Part shown: positions 54,068 to 63,231 of the stretch, piece by piece
How positions within the stretch are numbered: position 1 is the first letter of the stretch
Layout: the number at the start of each line of letters is the position of its first letter
NCBI GenBank assembly: GCA_022793195.1
Contig: JAAWCJ010000008.1
Location: forward strand, 1-64,000
Reading direction: 5' to 3'
Length of the DNA: 64,000 nucleotides
From: Lachnospiraceae bacterium
Lineage (GTDB): Bacteria > Bacillota > Clostridia > Lachnospirales > Lachnospiraceae
Translations under genes and position numbers: made by a program
The notes under the pieces: model-generated
The model's database searches: none
The model's input: the letters and a program-made list of their open reading frames with translations, nothing else
What the model was told of the DNA's origin: nothing

Positions 54068-55477
54068 TTATGCTGCCACAAATCCGACGATTAAGTATCC
54101 GACGGTTGCCAGCCCGCCGCAGACTAAAGCGTAAGGGAGCTGGGTCTTTACATGATCCAGATGGTCTGCCGCAGAACCCATGGAAGAAAGAATCGTCGTA
54201 TCCGACAGAGGCGAACAGTGGTCACCAAACACGCCGCCGCCTGCCACCGCCGCAAATACCGCCACAACAATGGTATTTAAAGCCCCTCCGGTGATACTGA
54301 AAGCAAGAGGCAGGGCAATGGGCATACAAATGGCAAAGGTTCCCCAGGAAGAACCTGTCGCAAAAGCCATAATTGCTGAAACAATAAAGATCAGCGCCGG
54401 AAGCACATGAGGTGTCAGAAATCCTTCACAAAGAGAAATAATATAATTGGCCGTCCCCATCTGTTTGCTTAACGCATTTACAGAATAGGCCAGGGCCAGA
54501 AGGACGATGGCAGGAAGGGCTCCCTTGATGCCGTCCATCATGGTATTCATAACTTCTTTAAACGGGATTCCCTGGATCATCATACTGATCATCATGAAAA
54601 TTCCCACAAACAGGAACGCTTCCATGGTTTTGGCCGACTTAAAAGCAATATATGTACCCAAAGCCATGGTAATAATCATCAGAACCGGCAGGACAAAGTT
54701 CAAAAACACCCTGGGTTTAAAGCCTGGATAAGGCTCCATATCCGTAAGCTCCTTGCCAGTCAGGGGAGTTGCGCCGTCGGCCAGCACTTTTCCTTCTTCC
54801 ATGGCCCGTTTTTCCGCCTTTTTCATGGGACCGAAATCTTTGATGATACCGGATCCGATAAGGCCTACAAACACCACGGCAAGGAGGGCATAAAAATTAA
54901 AAGGAATCGCCTTCATAAACAGCGCCGCGCCATCGGCCTCCGTCACGATGCATCCCACACCTACGGCCAGGCCGCTAAGATATGCCGCCCACCCGGTGAT
55001 TGGAACCAGTACGCTGACAGGCGCCGACGTGGAATCTGCAATATAAGCCAGTTTTTCTCTGGAGATTCTGGCTTTGTCAGTGATGCTTCTCATGGTGCAG
55101 CCCACAAATAAAGGGCTGAAAGAATCACTGAAATATACAAACATTCCAAGCACCCACGCCATCAACTGGGCGCCCCGGCGGCTCAGGTTCTTGTCGTGAA
55201 CCCACTGGGAAAAACCCTGAATAGCCCCTGTTTTCTGAAAATAAGCCACCAGAATCCCAATAAAGGTATTCAGAAGCATGACCCAGGAAAAACTGGTGGT
55301 GCCCAGGCTTTCCTTCAAAAGCGTCGGAAACCCTAAGATTCCCTGGCCTGCCATCAAAGTCCCCGTAATACAGGCAATGGCCAGTGACACAACCGTATTC
55401 TTTGTCACAAAGGACAGCACGATTGCAAGAAGCGGCGGGATTATGGAAATAAATCCCATGTTAATTAACTCTTCCAT
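54068..55477 (-). CDS. NhaC family sodium/proton antiporter
   Basis: A 469-residue membrane protein with about 12 membrane segments, family-typical VYFSDSFSPLFVGCTMRSITDKARISREKLAYIADSTSAPVS (given in parts: SDSFSPLFVG and LAYIADSTSAPV, about 110-150) and a C-terminal GDHCSPLSDTTILSS. Characterised NhaC relatives exchange sodium for protons or carboxylates such as malate/lactate. It follows ald by 28 bases, so it probably expels the sodium that enters with alanine, or moves a product. Confidence 0.85.
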   Translation of the reverse strand: MEELINMGFISIIPPLLAIVLSFVTKNTVVSLAIACITGTLMAGQGILGFPTLLKESLGTTSFSWVMLLNTFIGILVAYFQKTGAIQGFSQWVHDKNLSRRGAQLMAWVLGMFVYFSDSFSPLFVGCTMRSITDKARISREKLAYIADSTSAPVSVLVPITGWAAYLSGLAVGVGCIVTEADGAALFMKAIPFNFYALLAVVFVGLIGSGIIKDFGPMKKAEKRAMEEGKVLADGATPLTGKELTDMEPYPGFKPRVFLNFVLPVLMIITMALGTYIAFKSAKTMEAFLFVGIFMMISMMIQGIPFKEVMNTMMDGIKGALPAIVLLALAYSVNALSKQMGTANYIISLCEGFLTPHVLPALIFIVSAIMAFATGSSWGTFAICMPIALPLAFSITGGALNTIVVAVFAAVAGGGVFGDHCSPLSDTTILSSMGSAADHLDHVKTQLPYALVCGGLATVGYLIVGFVAA

Positions 55478-55505
55478 ACGTTTCCTCCTCTGATTGTTTT
55501 ATAAA

Positions 55506-56684
55506 TTAAAGCTTTACCTCCTTCAAAGAAATAAAATTGTCGGAGCGGGATACGGTAGCCGGTGGAGCCATGTCGAGCTCCTGCCCGGAAATCCCCAATA
55601 TATCCTCCGGGCGGATCCAGGGTCTTTTTTGAAGCGCACTGGTTTCCTCATGGGTCAGATAGCCTTTATAGGCTGTCAGGCTCCTGCGGAGGAATCCGTC
55701 CTTCCCACAGGCCGCCGCCACTCCCAAATTCATGATATTCCGAAAATGTGGCAGCACCGAAGCTGCATAAGCCACCGATGTGGAGTTGGCAATGGCCCCC
55801 GGAATATTGCTGACGCAGTAATGGACAACGCCCTCTTCCGTATAGCAGGGATTCTCATGAGTGGTCTCATGGAATGTCTCAATGACACCCACGTCATTGC
55901 TGATATCCACAATGACGGAACCTTTTCCCATAGTCTTTACCATTTCTCTGTCAATAAGGTGGTCGGTACGGCCTTTGGGCCATTTCACGCAGTTCAATAC
56001 CATATCCGTTTCAGGAAGAAGGGCCGCGATATTTTCCCTGGTGGAAATCATGGTATTGACCTGCTCCCTGTACTGGCGGCTGATGGACCGCAAGGTTCCG
56101 ATATTGATATCCATGACCGTCACCCAGGCTCCCAGGGCATGAAGCACGGAAAGTGCTGCCTGTCCCACAATACCTCCGCCCAAAATCAATACTTTCATGC
56201 CGGGGGCGCCGCCCAATCCGCTCACAAACTTCCCTTTTCCGCCATTGATGGAAAGCATGGCATAAAGCCCCATCAAAGCCCCCTGCTTTCCTGCAGCCTC
56301 ACAGTTGGGAGAGCCATAGCGGTGAGAGTCCTCCGCCGTGAAGGCAATGACCTTTTTGTCTAAAAGAGCCTGCACTTCTTCCGGGTGGGCCGCCGGATGG
56401 ATACAGGTAAATACAATCTGCCCCTCCCTCAAAAGTTCAAATTCACATGGCTCAAACTCTTTGACCTTTGCCAGGAAATCGCACCTCTCAAACATTTCCT
56501 TTGCCGTTTCCACCAGCTCTGCCCCGGCCTTTTCATACTCTTCATCGCCAAACCCGGCCTTTTCCCCTGCTCCTTTCTGGACCAGCGCCTTATGGCCGTC
56601 AGCCACAATGGACGCAATCTCCGACGGCGTCGCAATGACACGGTATTCTCCGTTCTTGATATCCTTCAATACCCCAAAAACCAT
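55506..56684 (-). CDS. ald: Alanine dehydrogenase
   Basis: A 392-residue enzyme that oxidises L-alanine to pyruvate and ammonium with NAD. The N-terminus VLKDIKNGEYRVIATP holds the substrate-binding Arg; nucleotide-binding GGGIVGQAAL (about 169-178) and the SNIPGAIANSTS segment follow. The second ATG is chosen because GGAGG is too close to the first. It lies between an NSS transporter (18 bases upstream) and nhaC, a clear alanine-use operon. The sequence is somewhat divergent from B. subtilis Ald, so a related amino-acid dehydrogenase is not excluded. Confidence 0.85.
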   Translation of the reverse strand: MVFGVLKDIKNGEYRVIATPSEIASIVADGHKALVQKGAGEKAGFGDEEYEKAGAELVETAKEMFERCDFLAKVKEFEPCEFELLREGQIVFTCIHPAAHPEEVQALLDKKVIAFTAEDSHRYGSPNCEAAGKQGALMGLYAMLSINGGKGKFVSGLGGAPGMKVLILGGGIVGQAALSVLHALGAWVTVMDINIGTLRSISRQYREQVNTMISTRENIAALLPETDMVLNCVKWPKGRTDHLIDREMVKTMGKGSVIVDISNDVGVIETFHETTHENPCYTEEGVVHYCVSNIPGAIANSTSVAYAASVLPHFRNIMNLGVAAACGKDGFLRRSLTAYKGYLTHEETSALQKRPWIRPEDILGISGQELDMAPPATVSRSDNFISLKEVKL

Positions 56685-56702
56685 TTTCATTTCCTCCTTT
56701 TC

Positions 56703-58028
56703 TCAACCGATTCCATTATAAACGAATCCCAAAATCAACACAATAATTGTAAGCGGCACATAAACATATTTCGCCAAAGCGCCAAATACCACCGGCAAAG
56801 GCTTCTCTCTTCCCTGATCCATCTCTTCTTTGATCTTCCGGTATCCCAGAATGTAATAAACGGAAATAGCCCCCAGCACCGCGCCGATGGGGACGATGTC
56901 GATGGTGATAAAATCCATCCACCAGCCGACGGAATCGCCGTGCTCCAAAAACAGCCCTACGCCAAGGACGATTCCCCCGCACAGAAGAACGGATAATCTC
57001 CTTTTCAGGCCAAACCTGTGCTGCCAGCTCTCGATCACGGCTTCAAACATGTTCATAAGCGACGTAATTCCCGCGAAGCACACCGACAGGAAAAAGATCG
57101 CCGCAAAAAGTCTTCCCATAGGCATCTGCCGAAATACATTGGGCAGGGTGACAAACATCAGGGAAGGGCCCCTGTCCGGCGCGATTCCAAAAGCAAAAAC
57201 GGCCGGCATAATGGCTAAGGCCGCCAAAAGAGCCGCTATGGTATCAAACACCGCCGTCTGTACGGATGCCCGCGGAATATTTTCTTTCTTATTTAAATAA
57301 GAGCCATACACAATCATCCCGGAACCGGTGATAGACAACGTAAAAAATGCCTGGCCCATAGCCATCACCCAGGTATCCGCCCGCAGAAGGTACTCCCATT
57401 TGGGTACAAACAGGAATTCATAACCGACTGCTGCGCCTGGGAGGAACGCCACCCGGACCGCCAGAACCACAAACAGCAGGAAAAACACCGGCATTAAAAT
57501 TTTATTTGCCTTTTCAATTCCTGAAACAGCATTGCACAGCAAAATTACAACCGCCGTTCCCACGGCCAGTACATGCCACGGCACACTTCCCAGATGCTGC
57601 GCGGCGACGGCGAAATAAGCGGCAGAGTCCTCCGTCAGAATCGCACCTGTCAGAGACCCTGCAAAGGAACGGATCACCCAGCCAATGATGATGGAATACC
57701 CAATGGCGATCCCCAAAGACCCCAGGAGGGGAATCCAGCCCAGAATCTGTCCCAGCTTTCCTTTTCCAATCCGGTCAAAACAATATTTGTAAGCCCCCAG
57801 TGTCCCGGTTCCGGCCAACCGCCCCAGGGCAAATTCTGCCGAAAGTCCCACCAGGCCGAAAAGGGCCACAAACAGGACATAAGGAAGCAGAAAAGCCGCC
57901 CCTCCATATTGTCCCAACCGGTAAGGAAACAGCCAGATATTCCCCAGGCCCACAGCTGACCCAACGCATGCCAGCACAAAGCCAAAGGAGCTTGAAAAGC
58001 CGCCGTTTACATGTTTTTTTTCACTCAT
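56703..58028 (-). CDS. Sodium-dependent transporter, NSS family (likely alanine)
   Basis: A 441-residue LeuT-fold transporter with about 11 membrane segments and the GSAVGLGNIWLFPYR motif in the first. Context points to alanine or a similar small amino acid: ald and nhaC follow in the same operon, 18 bases apart. Characterised bacterial relatives include sodium-alanine symporters such as MhsT/LeuT-like proteins. It is only a distant paralogue of the NSS gene at 21943. Confidence 0.88.
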   Translation of the reverse strand: MSEKKHVNGGFSSSFGFVLACVGSAVGLGNIWLFPYRLGQYGGAAFLLPYVLFVALFGLVGLSAEFALGRLAGTGTLGAYKYCFDRIGKGKLGQILGWIPLLGSLGIAIGYSIIIGWVIRSFAGSLTGAILTEDSAAYFAVAAQHLGSVPWHVLAVGTAVVILLCNAVSGIEKANKILMPVFFLLFVVLAVRVAFLPGAAVGYEFLFVPKWEYLLRADTWVMAMGQAFFTLSITGSGMIVYGSYLNKKENIPRASVQTAVFDTIAALLAALAIMPAVFAFGIAPDRGPSLMFVTLPNVFRQMPMGRLFAAIFFLSVCFAGITSLMNMFEAVIESWQHRFGLKRRLSVLLCGGIVLGVGLFLEHGDSVGWWMDFITIDIVPIGAVLGAISVYYILGYRKIKEEMDQGREKPLPVVFGALAKYVYVPLTIIVLILGFVYNGIG

Positions 58029-58049
58029 ACAAAAGTTCCCCCTTTAATT

Positions 58050-58940
58050 TTATCCCTGAAGGACCGCTTCCATATCAGCCGGAAGCGGCGCCTCAAATTT
58101 CATTTCTTTCCCAGACACAGGATGCCGGAAGGCAAGCCGGAACGAATGAAGGGCCTGCCGCCTTATATATTCCATATCGGGATTGTAAAGATAATCCCCG
58201 ATGACAGGGTATCCAAGATACTTCATGTGAATCCTGATCTGATGAGTTCTTCCTGTCTCCAGTAAAAGGGCCACCAGGCTGTGCCCGTTCCTCTCCCCTA
58301 TCACCTGGTAATGTGTGACGGCCTTTTCCCCCTTCTGAAAATCCACCGTCCTCTCAATGACAGAACCCGGGGTTCTCCCAAGCGGGGCGCAGATCACACC
58401 AAAAGGCGGTTTTACACTGCCCCGCACAATGGCCCGGTATTCCCGCTTTATTTCTTTCTTTACTGTCATATCTGCCAGCACACAGGCGCTGAGTATATGC
58501 TTTGCCACCACAGTGAGGCCCGATGTATCCCTGTCCAGACGGTTGGTGCAGCGAAAAATAAATGCCTTTCCCTGTTCCTTAAAATACCAGGCCAGCCCGT
58601 TGGCCAGAGAGTTTTCATAATTATGCATGGATGGATGAGTGGGCATTCCGGCTGCCTTGTTGACCACCAGAAGATCTTCATCTTCATATACAATCTCCAA
58701 AGGGAGCCTCACCGGGACAATCTGCCCGGAACTTTCTGTTTCCGAAATATGAACCTGGATTTTATTCCCCGCCAACACCCGCTCTGTCAGATATCGCGGA
58801 TGTCCGTCCACCATCACCCCATCTGGAACTTGTTTCAAGTGGGAAAGACAGCTTCTGGAATATCCCCGTCTTTTTAAAAACTGCCCAATCCTTATCCCTT
58901 CCTCTTCTTCCCCTGCCTCATAACTGATTCTCCGCTCCAT
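58050..58940 (-). CDS. RluA family pseudouridine synthase
   Basis: A 296-residue enzyme converting uridine to pseudouridine in rRNA or tRNA. An N-terminal S4-like segment (about 1-60) is followed by VVNKAAGMPTHPS, the catalytic Asp in RLDRDTSGL (about 137-145) and the TGRTHQIRIHMKYLGYPVIGDYLY segment, given in parts. Which position it modifies (RluD-, RluC- or RluB-like) is unclear. Its start lies inside the end of the GTPase-NYN gene (23-base overlap), with the ribosome site in that gene's last codons. Confidence 0.88.
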   Translation of the reverse strand: MERRISYEAGEEEEGIRIGQFLKRRGYSRSCLSHLKQVPDGVMVDGHPRYLTERVLAGNKIQVHISETESSGQIVPVRLPLEIVYEDEDLLVVNKAAGMPTHPSMHNYENSLANGLAWYFKEQGKAFIFRCTNRLDRDTSGLTVVAKHILSACVLADMTVKKEIKREYRAIVRGSVKPPFGVICAPLGRTPGSVIERTVDFQKGEKAVTHYQVIGERNGHSLVALLLETGRTHQIRIHMKYLGYPVIGDYLYNPDMEYIRRQALHSFRLAFRHPVSGKEMKFEAPLPADMEAVLQG

Positions 58941-61728
58941 GGCCTCCTCCCGGAAAACGTTCTTCTGTCCCGTTTTTCAGTTCCCGCTGCCCCAGGCGCA
59001 CCTCTTCCATAAGATCTGCCATCTCTCCTGAAAGATGGTCAAATAAATAATGTTTGCCACCTTTCTGCTTTTCCCGGCAGATTTCCCGGACTGCGATATT
59101 GACAGATTCAATTTCTTTTTTCAAATCTCCGGCCGACATCCTCCCCGCCCCCTGCCCCAGGATGATCACCTGCTCCAGGGCATCGGAGGAGGCAACCGTC
59201 ACCCGGTATTTCCGGCCCATCTCATGGACTGTTTTTTCGATATATTGGTCGGCAGTCTCCGCTTCCTTTGTGAAAACCACGTGGATATTATGGTATTTGA
59301 AAATCTCTCCCGGATTCCCCTCCACCTTATATGCATCAAAAACCAGAATCAAGGTGCAGGTTTTATATCCCTGGTAATTGGACAAAATATCCATCAGCTT
59401 TCCCCTGGCCGCCCCGATATTTTCCGCTGCCAGCTCTTTTAACTCTTCCCATGCGAAGATAATATTGTATCCGTCCACCAGCAGATATTCTTTCTCTGAC
59501 GTCTTCTTCGGCGCCCGTTCTGCCATTCTTTCTGTCTGCCTATCCGAAATTTTCCCGGGACGGCTGAATGTACTGTTTTCCCCGGCCGACCGTGTCACAT
59601 GGGTGGTTTTTTCAAACCCGTTCCGCTTTCGAGATGACGAACCGTAAGTGCGGGTAAAAATTGCTTCCAGCTCCTTATCATCCGCCTTGAGGGCCTGAAA
59701 ATCCCTGGAGGCAACCTCAGGCTCCCGCATACCTGAAACCTTTCCGGCTCCAGCCTGCTCTTTGGTTTTCTTTTTTAAAACGGATTCCAAATGCATATAT
59801 TCCGGCACCTGATTCCAGGGAACCACGAATCCTGCCCCATGGGCACAAAATACGGAACCGGACGGATTAGAAAGGTCCGCTTCTGCATCATAGCCGGACG
59901 CAAGAAGCACTTCCTCCTCATTGTGGCATGGTTCATAACCTTTCAACACACAAAACAGCTTTCCCCTGCCCTTCGTATAAGATAAAACCTCCGACTGGTA
60001 TCCCTGCATACAGGCCACAGGAACCGTCCCCATAAGGAGCGCAGTCTCCCCTGACTGCTCCGGTACAGGTACACTCCCATGCATCCTTTGCAAATCATTT
60101 AAAGCACGTCCCACATTCTCTGCGGGCACTTCCAGACGGTATTCATAAACCGGCTCCAGAAGTACCGACTCCGCACTCATCAGGCCCTGGCGTACCGCAC
60201 GGTAAGTGGCCTGTCTGAAATCGCCGCCTTCCGTATGTTTAATATGCGCCCGCCCTGCTGCCAGCGTAATCCTGACGTCCGTAAGCTCCGCCCCCAGAAG
60301 GACGCCCCTGTGCCGCTTTTCTTCCAGATGTGTCAGAATCAACCTCTGCCAGTTTCTGTCCAGCAAGTCTTCACTGCATGTACTGGCAAACTGAAGGCCG
60401 CTTCCAGGATCCCCCGGTTCCAGCAGAAGATGAACCTCCGCATAATGGCGCAGAGGTTCAAAATGGCCGACTCCCTCCACCTTATTTTTGATGGTCTCTT
60501 TATAGACAATCCTTCCGGCATCAAAAGAAACGCAAACACCGTACCGTTCCTTAATCATATTTCCCAGGATTTCCGTCTGGACTTCTCCCATGACCTGTGC
60601 ATGAATCTCATTCAGCTCCTCTTCCCAAACCATATGGAGGAGCGGCTCTTCTTCCTCAAGCTCCTTAAACTTTAAAAACATTTGGTGGACGTCGCTTTCC
60701 AGCGGAAGCAAAACCCGATAGTTTAACACCGGCTCCAGCAAAGGGGCCTCTGAAGCTTCCTCCACGCCAAGGCCCTGTCCGCTGAATGTCTTGTCAAGGC
60801 CTGTGACAGCGCAAATGGCGCCGGCAGGAACCTCTTTTACCGTATGGAAGGAAGCGCCGGAATAAATCCTGATCTGATCGGCTTTTTCTTCCCCCACAAG
60901 GCTTTTCACCTTCAAAGTCCCACCTGTCACTTTCATATGGGTCAGCCGCATCCCCTGGGTATCCCGTGATATTTTGTAGACTTTTGCGCCAAATTCTTCC
61001 GGGTATTCCCGGAAAACGGCATATGTCTCAATTCCCTTAAGAAGCTCATCCACGCCCCAAATCTTCAGGGCAGACCCAAAATAGCAGGGAAATACTTTTC
61101 TCCCCTGAATCAGTGAAGCGACTGCCTCCCGCCCGACCTTTCCTGTTTCCAGGTATGTGTCCAAAAGCCCTTCATCGCACATGGCAAGGCTCTCTGCAAA
61201 CCGTTCATCTTCCAGACTCCTTTCAAAATCCAGGCACCGCTCGTCCAGCCGCTTTTGGACTTCATCCAGAAGACGCTCTCTGTCGCACACTTCCTGATCC
61301 ATCTTATTAATAAAAAGAAACACCGGAACCTCATAGCGGCCAAGCAGCCGCCACAACGTTTCCGTATGGCCCTGTACGCCGTCAGCCCCATTGATGACCA
61401 ACACCGCATAATCCAGCACCTGCAAGGTCCGCTCCATTTCTGCCGAAAAATCCACGTGCCCCGGGGTATCGAGAAGCGTCACCTGATATTCCCCCATTGC
61501 AGCCTCTGCCTGTTTGGAAAATATGGTGATCCCCCTGGCCTTTTCCATGGCATCCGTATCTAAAAAGGCGTCTCCATGATCTACCCGCCCCGGCTTTCGT
61601 ATTCTGCCGCAAAGATAAAGAATACTTTCCGCCAGGGTAGTCTTCCCCGCATCCACATGGGCCAGAAGGCCAATGCTGATATGTTTTGACGCCCTGTCCG
61701 CCAATTTGTTTTCAGACGTATTTTCCAT
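58918..61728 (-). CDS. Tet(M)-like ribosome GTPase fused to a Rae1/YacP-like NYN nuclease
   Basis: A 936-residue fusion. Residues 15-650 form a translation-factor GTPase of the Tet(M)/EF-G class: AHVDAGKTT (23-31), DTPGHVDFSAEMERTL, NKMDQE, then domains II-V with MGEVQTEIL and QGLMSAESVLLEPVYEYRLEVP. A polar, low-complexity linker (about 655-745) follows. The C-terminus (about 746-915) is an NYN nuclease domain with LLVDGYNIIF (Asp at 752) and SSDALEQVIILGQGAG, closely resembling YacP/Rae1, which in Bacillus subtilis cuts mRNA in the ribosomal A site. The start has AAGGAGA upstream. It overlaps rluA by 23 bases, so the two are co-expressed. Whether the GTPase part removes tetracycline is unknown. 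Confidence 0.85.
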   Translation of the reverse strand: MENTSENKLADRASKHISIGLLAHVDAGKTTLAESILYLCGRIRKPGRVDHGDAFLDTDAMEKARGITIFSKQAEAAMGEYQVTLLDTPGHVDFSAEMERTLQVLDYAVLVINGADGVQGHTETLWRLLGRYEVPVFLFINKMDQEVCDRERLLDEVQKRLDERCLDFERSLEDERFAESLAMCDEGLLDTYLETGKVGREAVASLIQGRKVFPCYFGSALKIWGVDELLKGIETYAVFREYPEEFGAKVYKISRDTQGMRLTHMKVTGGTLKVKSLVGEEKADQIRIYSGASFHTVKEVPAGAICAVTGLDKTFSGQGLGVEEASEAPLLEPVLNYRVLLPLESDVHQMFLKFKELEEEEPLLHMVWEEELNEIHAQVMGEVQTEILGNMIKERYGVCVSFDAGRIVYKETIKNKVEGVGHFEPLRHYAEVHLLLEPGDPGSGLQFASTCSEDLLDRNWQRLILTHLEEKRHRGVLLGAELTDVRITLAAGRAHIKHTEGGDFRQATYRAVRQGLMSAESVLLEPVYEYRLEVPAENVGRALNDLQRMHGSVPVPEQSGETALLMGTVPVACMQGYQSEVLSYTKGRGKLFCVLKGYEPCHNEEEVLLASGYDAEADLSNPSGSVFCAHGAGFVVPWNQVPEYMHLESVLKKKTKEQAGAGKVSGMREPEVASRDFQALKADDKELEAIFTRTYGSSSRKRNGFEKTTHVTRSAGENSTFSRPGKISDRQTERMAERAPKKTSEKEYLLVDGYNIIFAWEELKELAAENIGAARGKLMDILSNYQGYKTCTLILVFDAYKVEGNPGEIFKYHNIHVVFTKEAETADQYIEKTVHEMGRKYRVTVASSDALEQVIILGQGAGRMSAGDLKKEIESVNIAVREICREKQKGGKHYLFDHLSGEMADLMEEVRLGQRELKNGTEERFPGGGHGAENQL

Positions 61729-61887
61729 AGAAAATATCTCCTTCTGTCTACGCCAATTCCTCATTATCATATCATAGAAATACCCATAAGTCGATATGTG
61801 TTTCTATGGGAACTGTGCTCCCCCCCGGAGGGCTTTTGCCATATGGGGAACGAAGTTTTTTATACGGCAAAGGGTGGCTTTATGTGA

Positions 61888-61893
61888 TATAAT
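61888..61893 (+). promoter_or_regulatory. Promoter of the zinc-ribbon gene
   Basis: TATAAT preceded by TGA as extended -10, about 33 bases upstream of the start; no clear -35. Confidence 0.45.
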
Positions 61894-61925
61894 AAATTTA
61901 ATTTGTCACAAAGGAGGAAAATCAT

Positions 61926-62945
61926 ATGTTCTGTAACCACTGCGGTTTTGAATTGGAACCAAACACAAAATTCTGCCCCCGGTGCGGCGCTCTGCAGGCC
62001 CAGTCCCAGGCTGTCCCTGAAAAAGCCCCGGCGTCCCCGCCTCCCGTTCCCCGGACAGCTTCCCCCACGCCACCATCCGGGGAGACTCAGCCGCCATATC
62101 CTGCGCCGCCGGTTCAGGAAAATCCCGCCCAAAAGAAAAAAGGAAAATCAACGGTTCTTTTTGCCGTCCTCTCCGTCATCCTGGCGGTAATCCTCGTTCT
62201 TCAAAATTTAGGGATCGTCGGCCTGCTAGCCGGAAAAGGTACTTCGCGACTGGAGGGAAAAGGCTATGCTTCCGCCGAAGATGCGGTGACCGCTTACATT
62301 GATGCGCTGCGCTGTGGAGACGTCCCGGCCATGGTTTCCACTTTTGCTGTTGAGAGCTATGTGGATCACTTCGATACAGAAGCCCAGCTAAACCGTCTGG
62401 GTTTATTCCATTTTTATATGAACCAGGTTTACGAACTGACCGGCAGCGACTATGAAAAGCAGCTCAGATACGGTACAAGGCAATCCCAAATTACAGAGAG
62501 TCTTCGTAACCAGCTTATATTCTACACAGCTTATCTTGAAACAGAATCCAATCTTTTTGAAAATAGAATTGTCCCCTTTTATGACAAAGATGACCCTGAG
62601 GAAGCCCTCGAAGAATTCCTTGACATATTCCGTACAGACTCTTTCCATAAAGCTTTATCGGAAATAGCACTGGAAGAATTTATAGATCCGGAAGACCTGG
62701 AAGAACACTACGGCTCTGAAGACAATCAAAACAATATGGAAAGAATCCGTAAGGTTTATGGCTGTGACGACTATAAAAGTGTCGCCGCCCTGGTGACGCT
62801 GGACGGCGAAAAATGGCTCCTGACCATGGACTGTGGAAGCTACGACGGACGCTGGTACAATATATCCCCCAACAGCAATATCTCGATGATGCTTGGATTC
62901 GATTCCAGTGTTTACGGCCTGGCCCCTTATTCTGAAATCCGGTAA
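61926..62945 (+). CDS. Zinc-ribbon membrane protein
   Basis: A 339-residue protein. Cys3-x2-Cys6 and Cys17-x2-Cys20 form an N-terminal zinc ribbon (zinc_ribbon_2 type); a Pro-rich linker (28-66), one membrane segment (about 76-101) and an extracytoplasmic domain follow. The outer part (120-339) is acidic and carries no motif I recognise, with a YASAEDAVTAYIDALRCGD start typical of DUF4878-like or NTF2-like extracellular modules. A regulatory or sensing role is possible. AAGGAGG precedes the ATG. It converges with DJ-1 across a foldback repeat. Confidence 0.7.
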   Translation: MFCNHCGFELEPNTKFCPRCGALQAQSQAVPEKAPASPPPVPRTASPTPPSGETQPPYPAPPVQENPAQKKKGKSTVLFAVLSVILAVILVLQNLGIVGLLAGKGTSRLEGKGYASAEDAVTAYIDALRCGDVPAMVSTFAVESYVDHFDTEAQLNRLGLFHFYMNQVYELTGSDYEKQLRYGTRQSQITESLRNQLIFYTAYLETESNLFENRIVPFYDKDDPEEALEEFLDIFRTDSFHKALSEIALEEFIDPEDLEEHYGSEDNQNNMERIRKVYGCDDYKSVAALVTLDGEKWLLTMDCGSYDGRWYNISPNSNISMMLGFDSSVYGLAPYSEIR

Positions 62946-62970
62946 AAGGCTCTTTCCACACCCTCAAAAT

Positions 62971-63222
62971 CCCGGAGAGCCGGAACAAGCTACCTGTCTC
63001 TATTGCACCAGCTGCCCGGCTGTCCTCTGCCCTTGTCCACGTTGATTTTTTGGTTTTGTTGCGCCGCCTTTTGCCGTCTGTCCCTGCTTCCATAAAAGCT
63101 GGTCAGCGGAACAGACGCCGCTATGCTCACAAAACCTGCAAAATCTGCCTATCGGACAAGGGCAGAGGACAGCCGGGCAGCTGGCAGAGATAGATCCAGG
63201 CAGTTTGTCCTGGCCCTCCGGG
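62971..63222. repeat. Foldback repeat, copy 3 (between zinc-ribbon gene and DJ-1)
   Basis: A perfect 31-bp inverted repeat, arms 63008-63038 and 63154-63184 (CCAGCTGCCCGGCTG...), encloses a 115-base core that matches copy 2 nearly base for base (ACGTTGATTTTTTGG to CTGCAAAATCTGCCTAT). Beyond it the arms remain partly complementary to about 62971 and 63222, with mostly purine transitions. It lies between convergent genes. Confidence 0.9.
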
Positions 63223-63231
63223 GTTTATTTT

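Noticed and set aside
58918-61728. Acquired tetracycline-resistance gene
   Set aside because: The GTPase resembles Tet(M) but is fused to an NYN nuclease, sits in an operon with rluA and has no mobile genes around; a housekeeping role is more likely.
40454-63222. CRISPR array or insertion sequence as explanation of the three repeats
   Set aside because: The copies are kilobases apart, have no spacer-repeat periodicity and encode no transposase.
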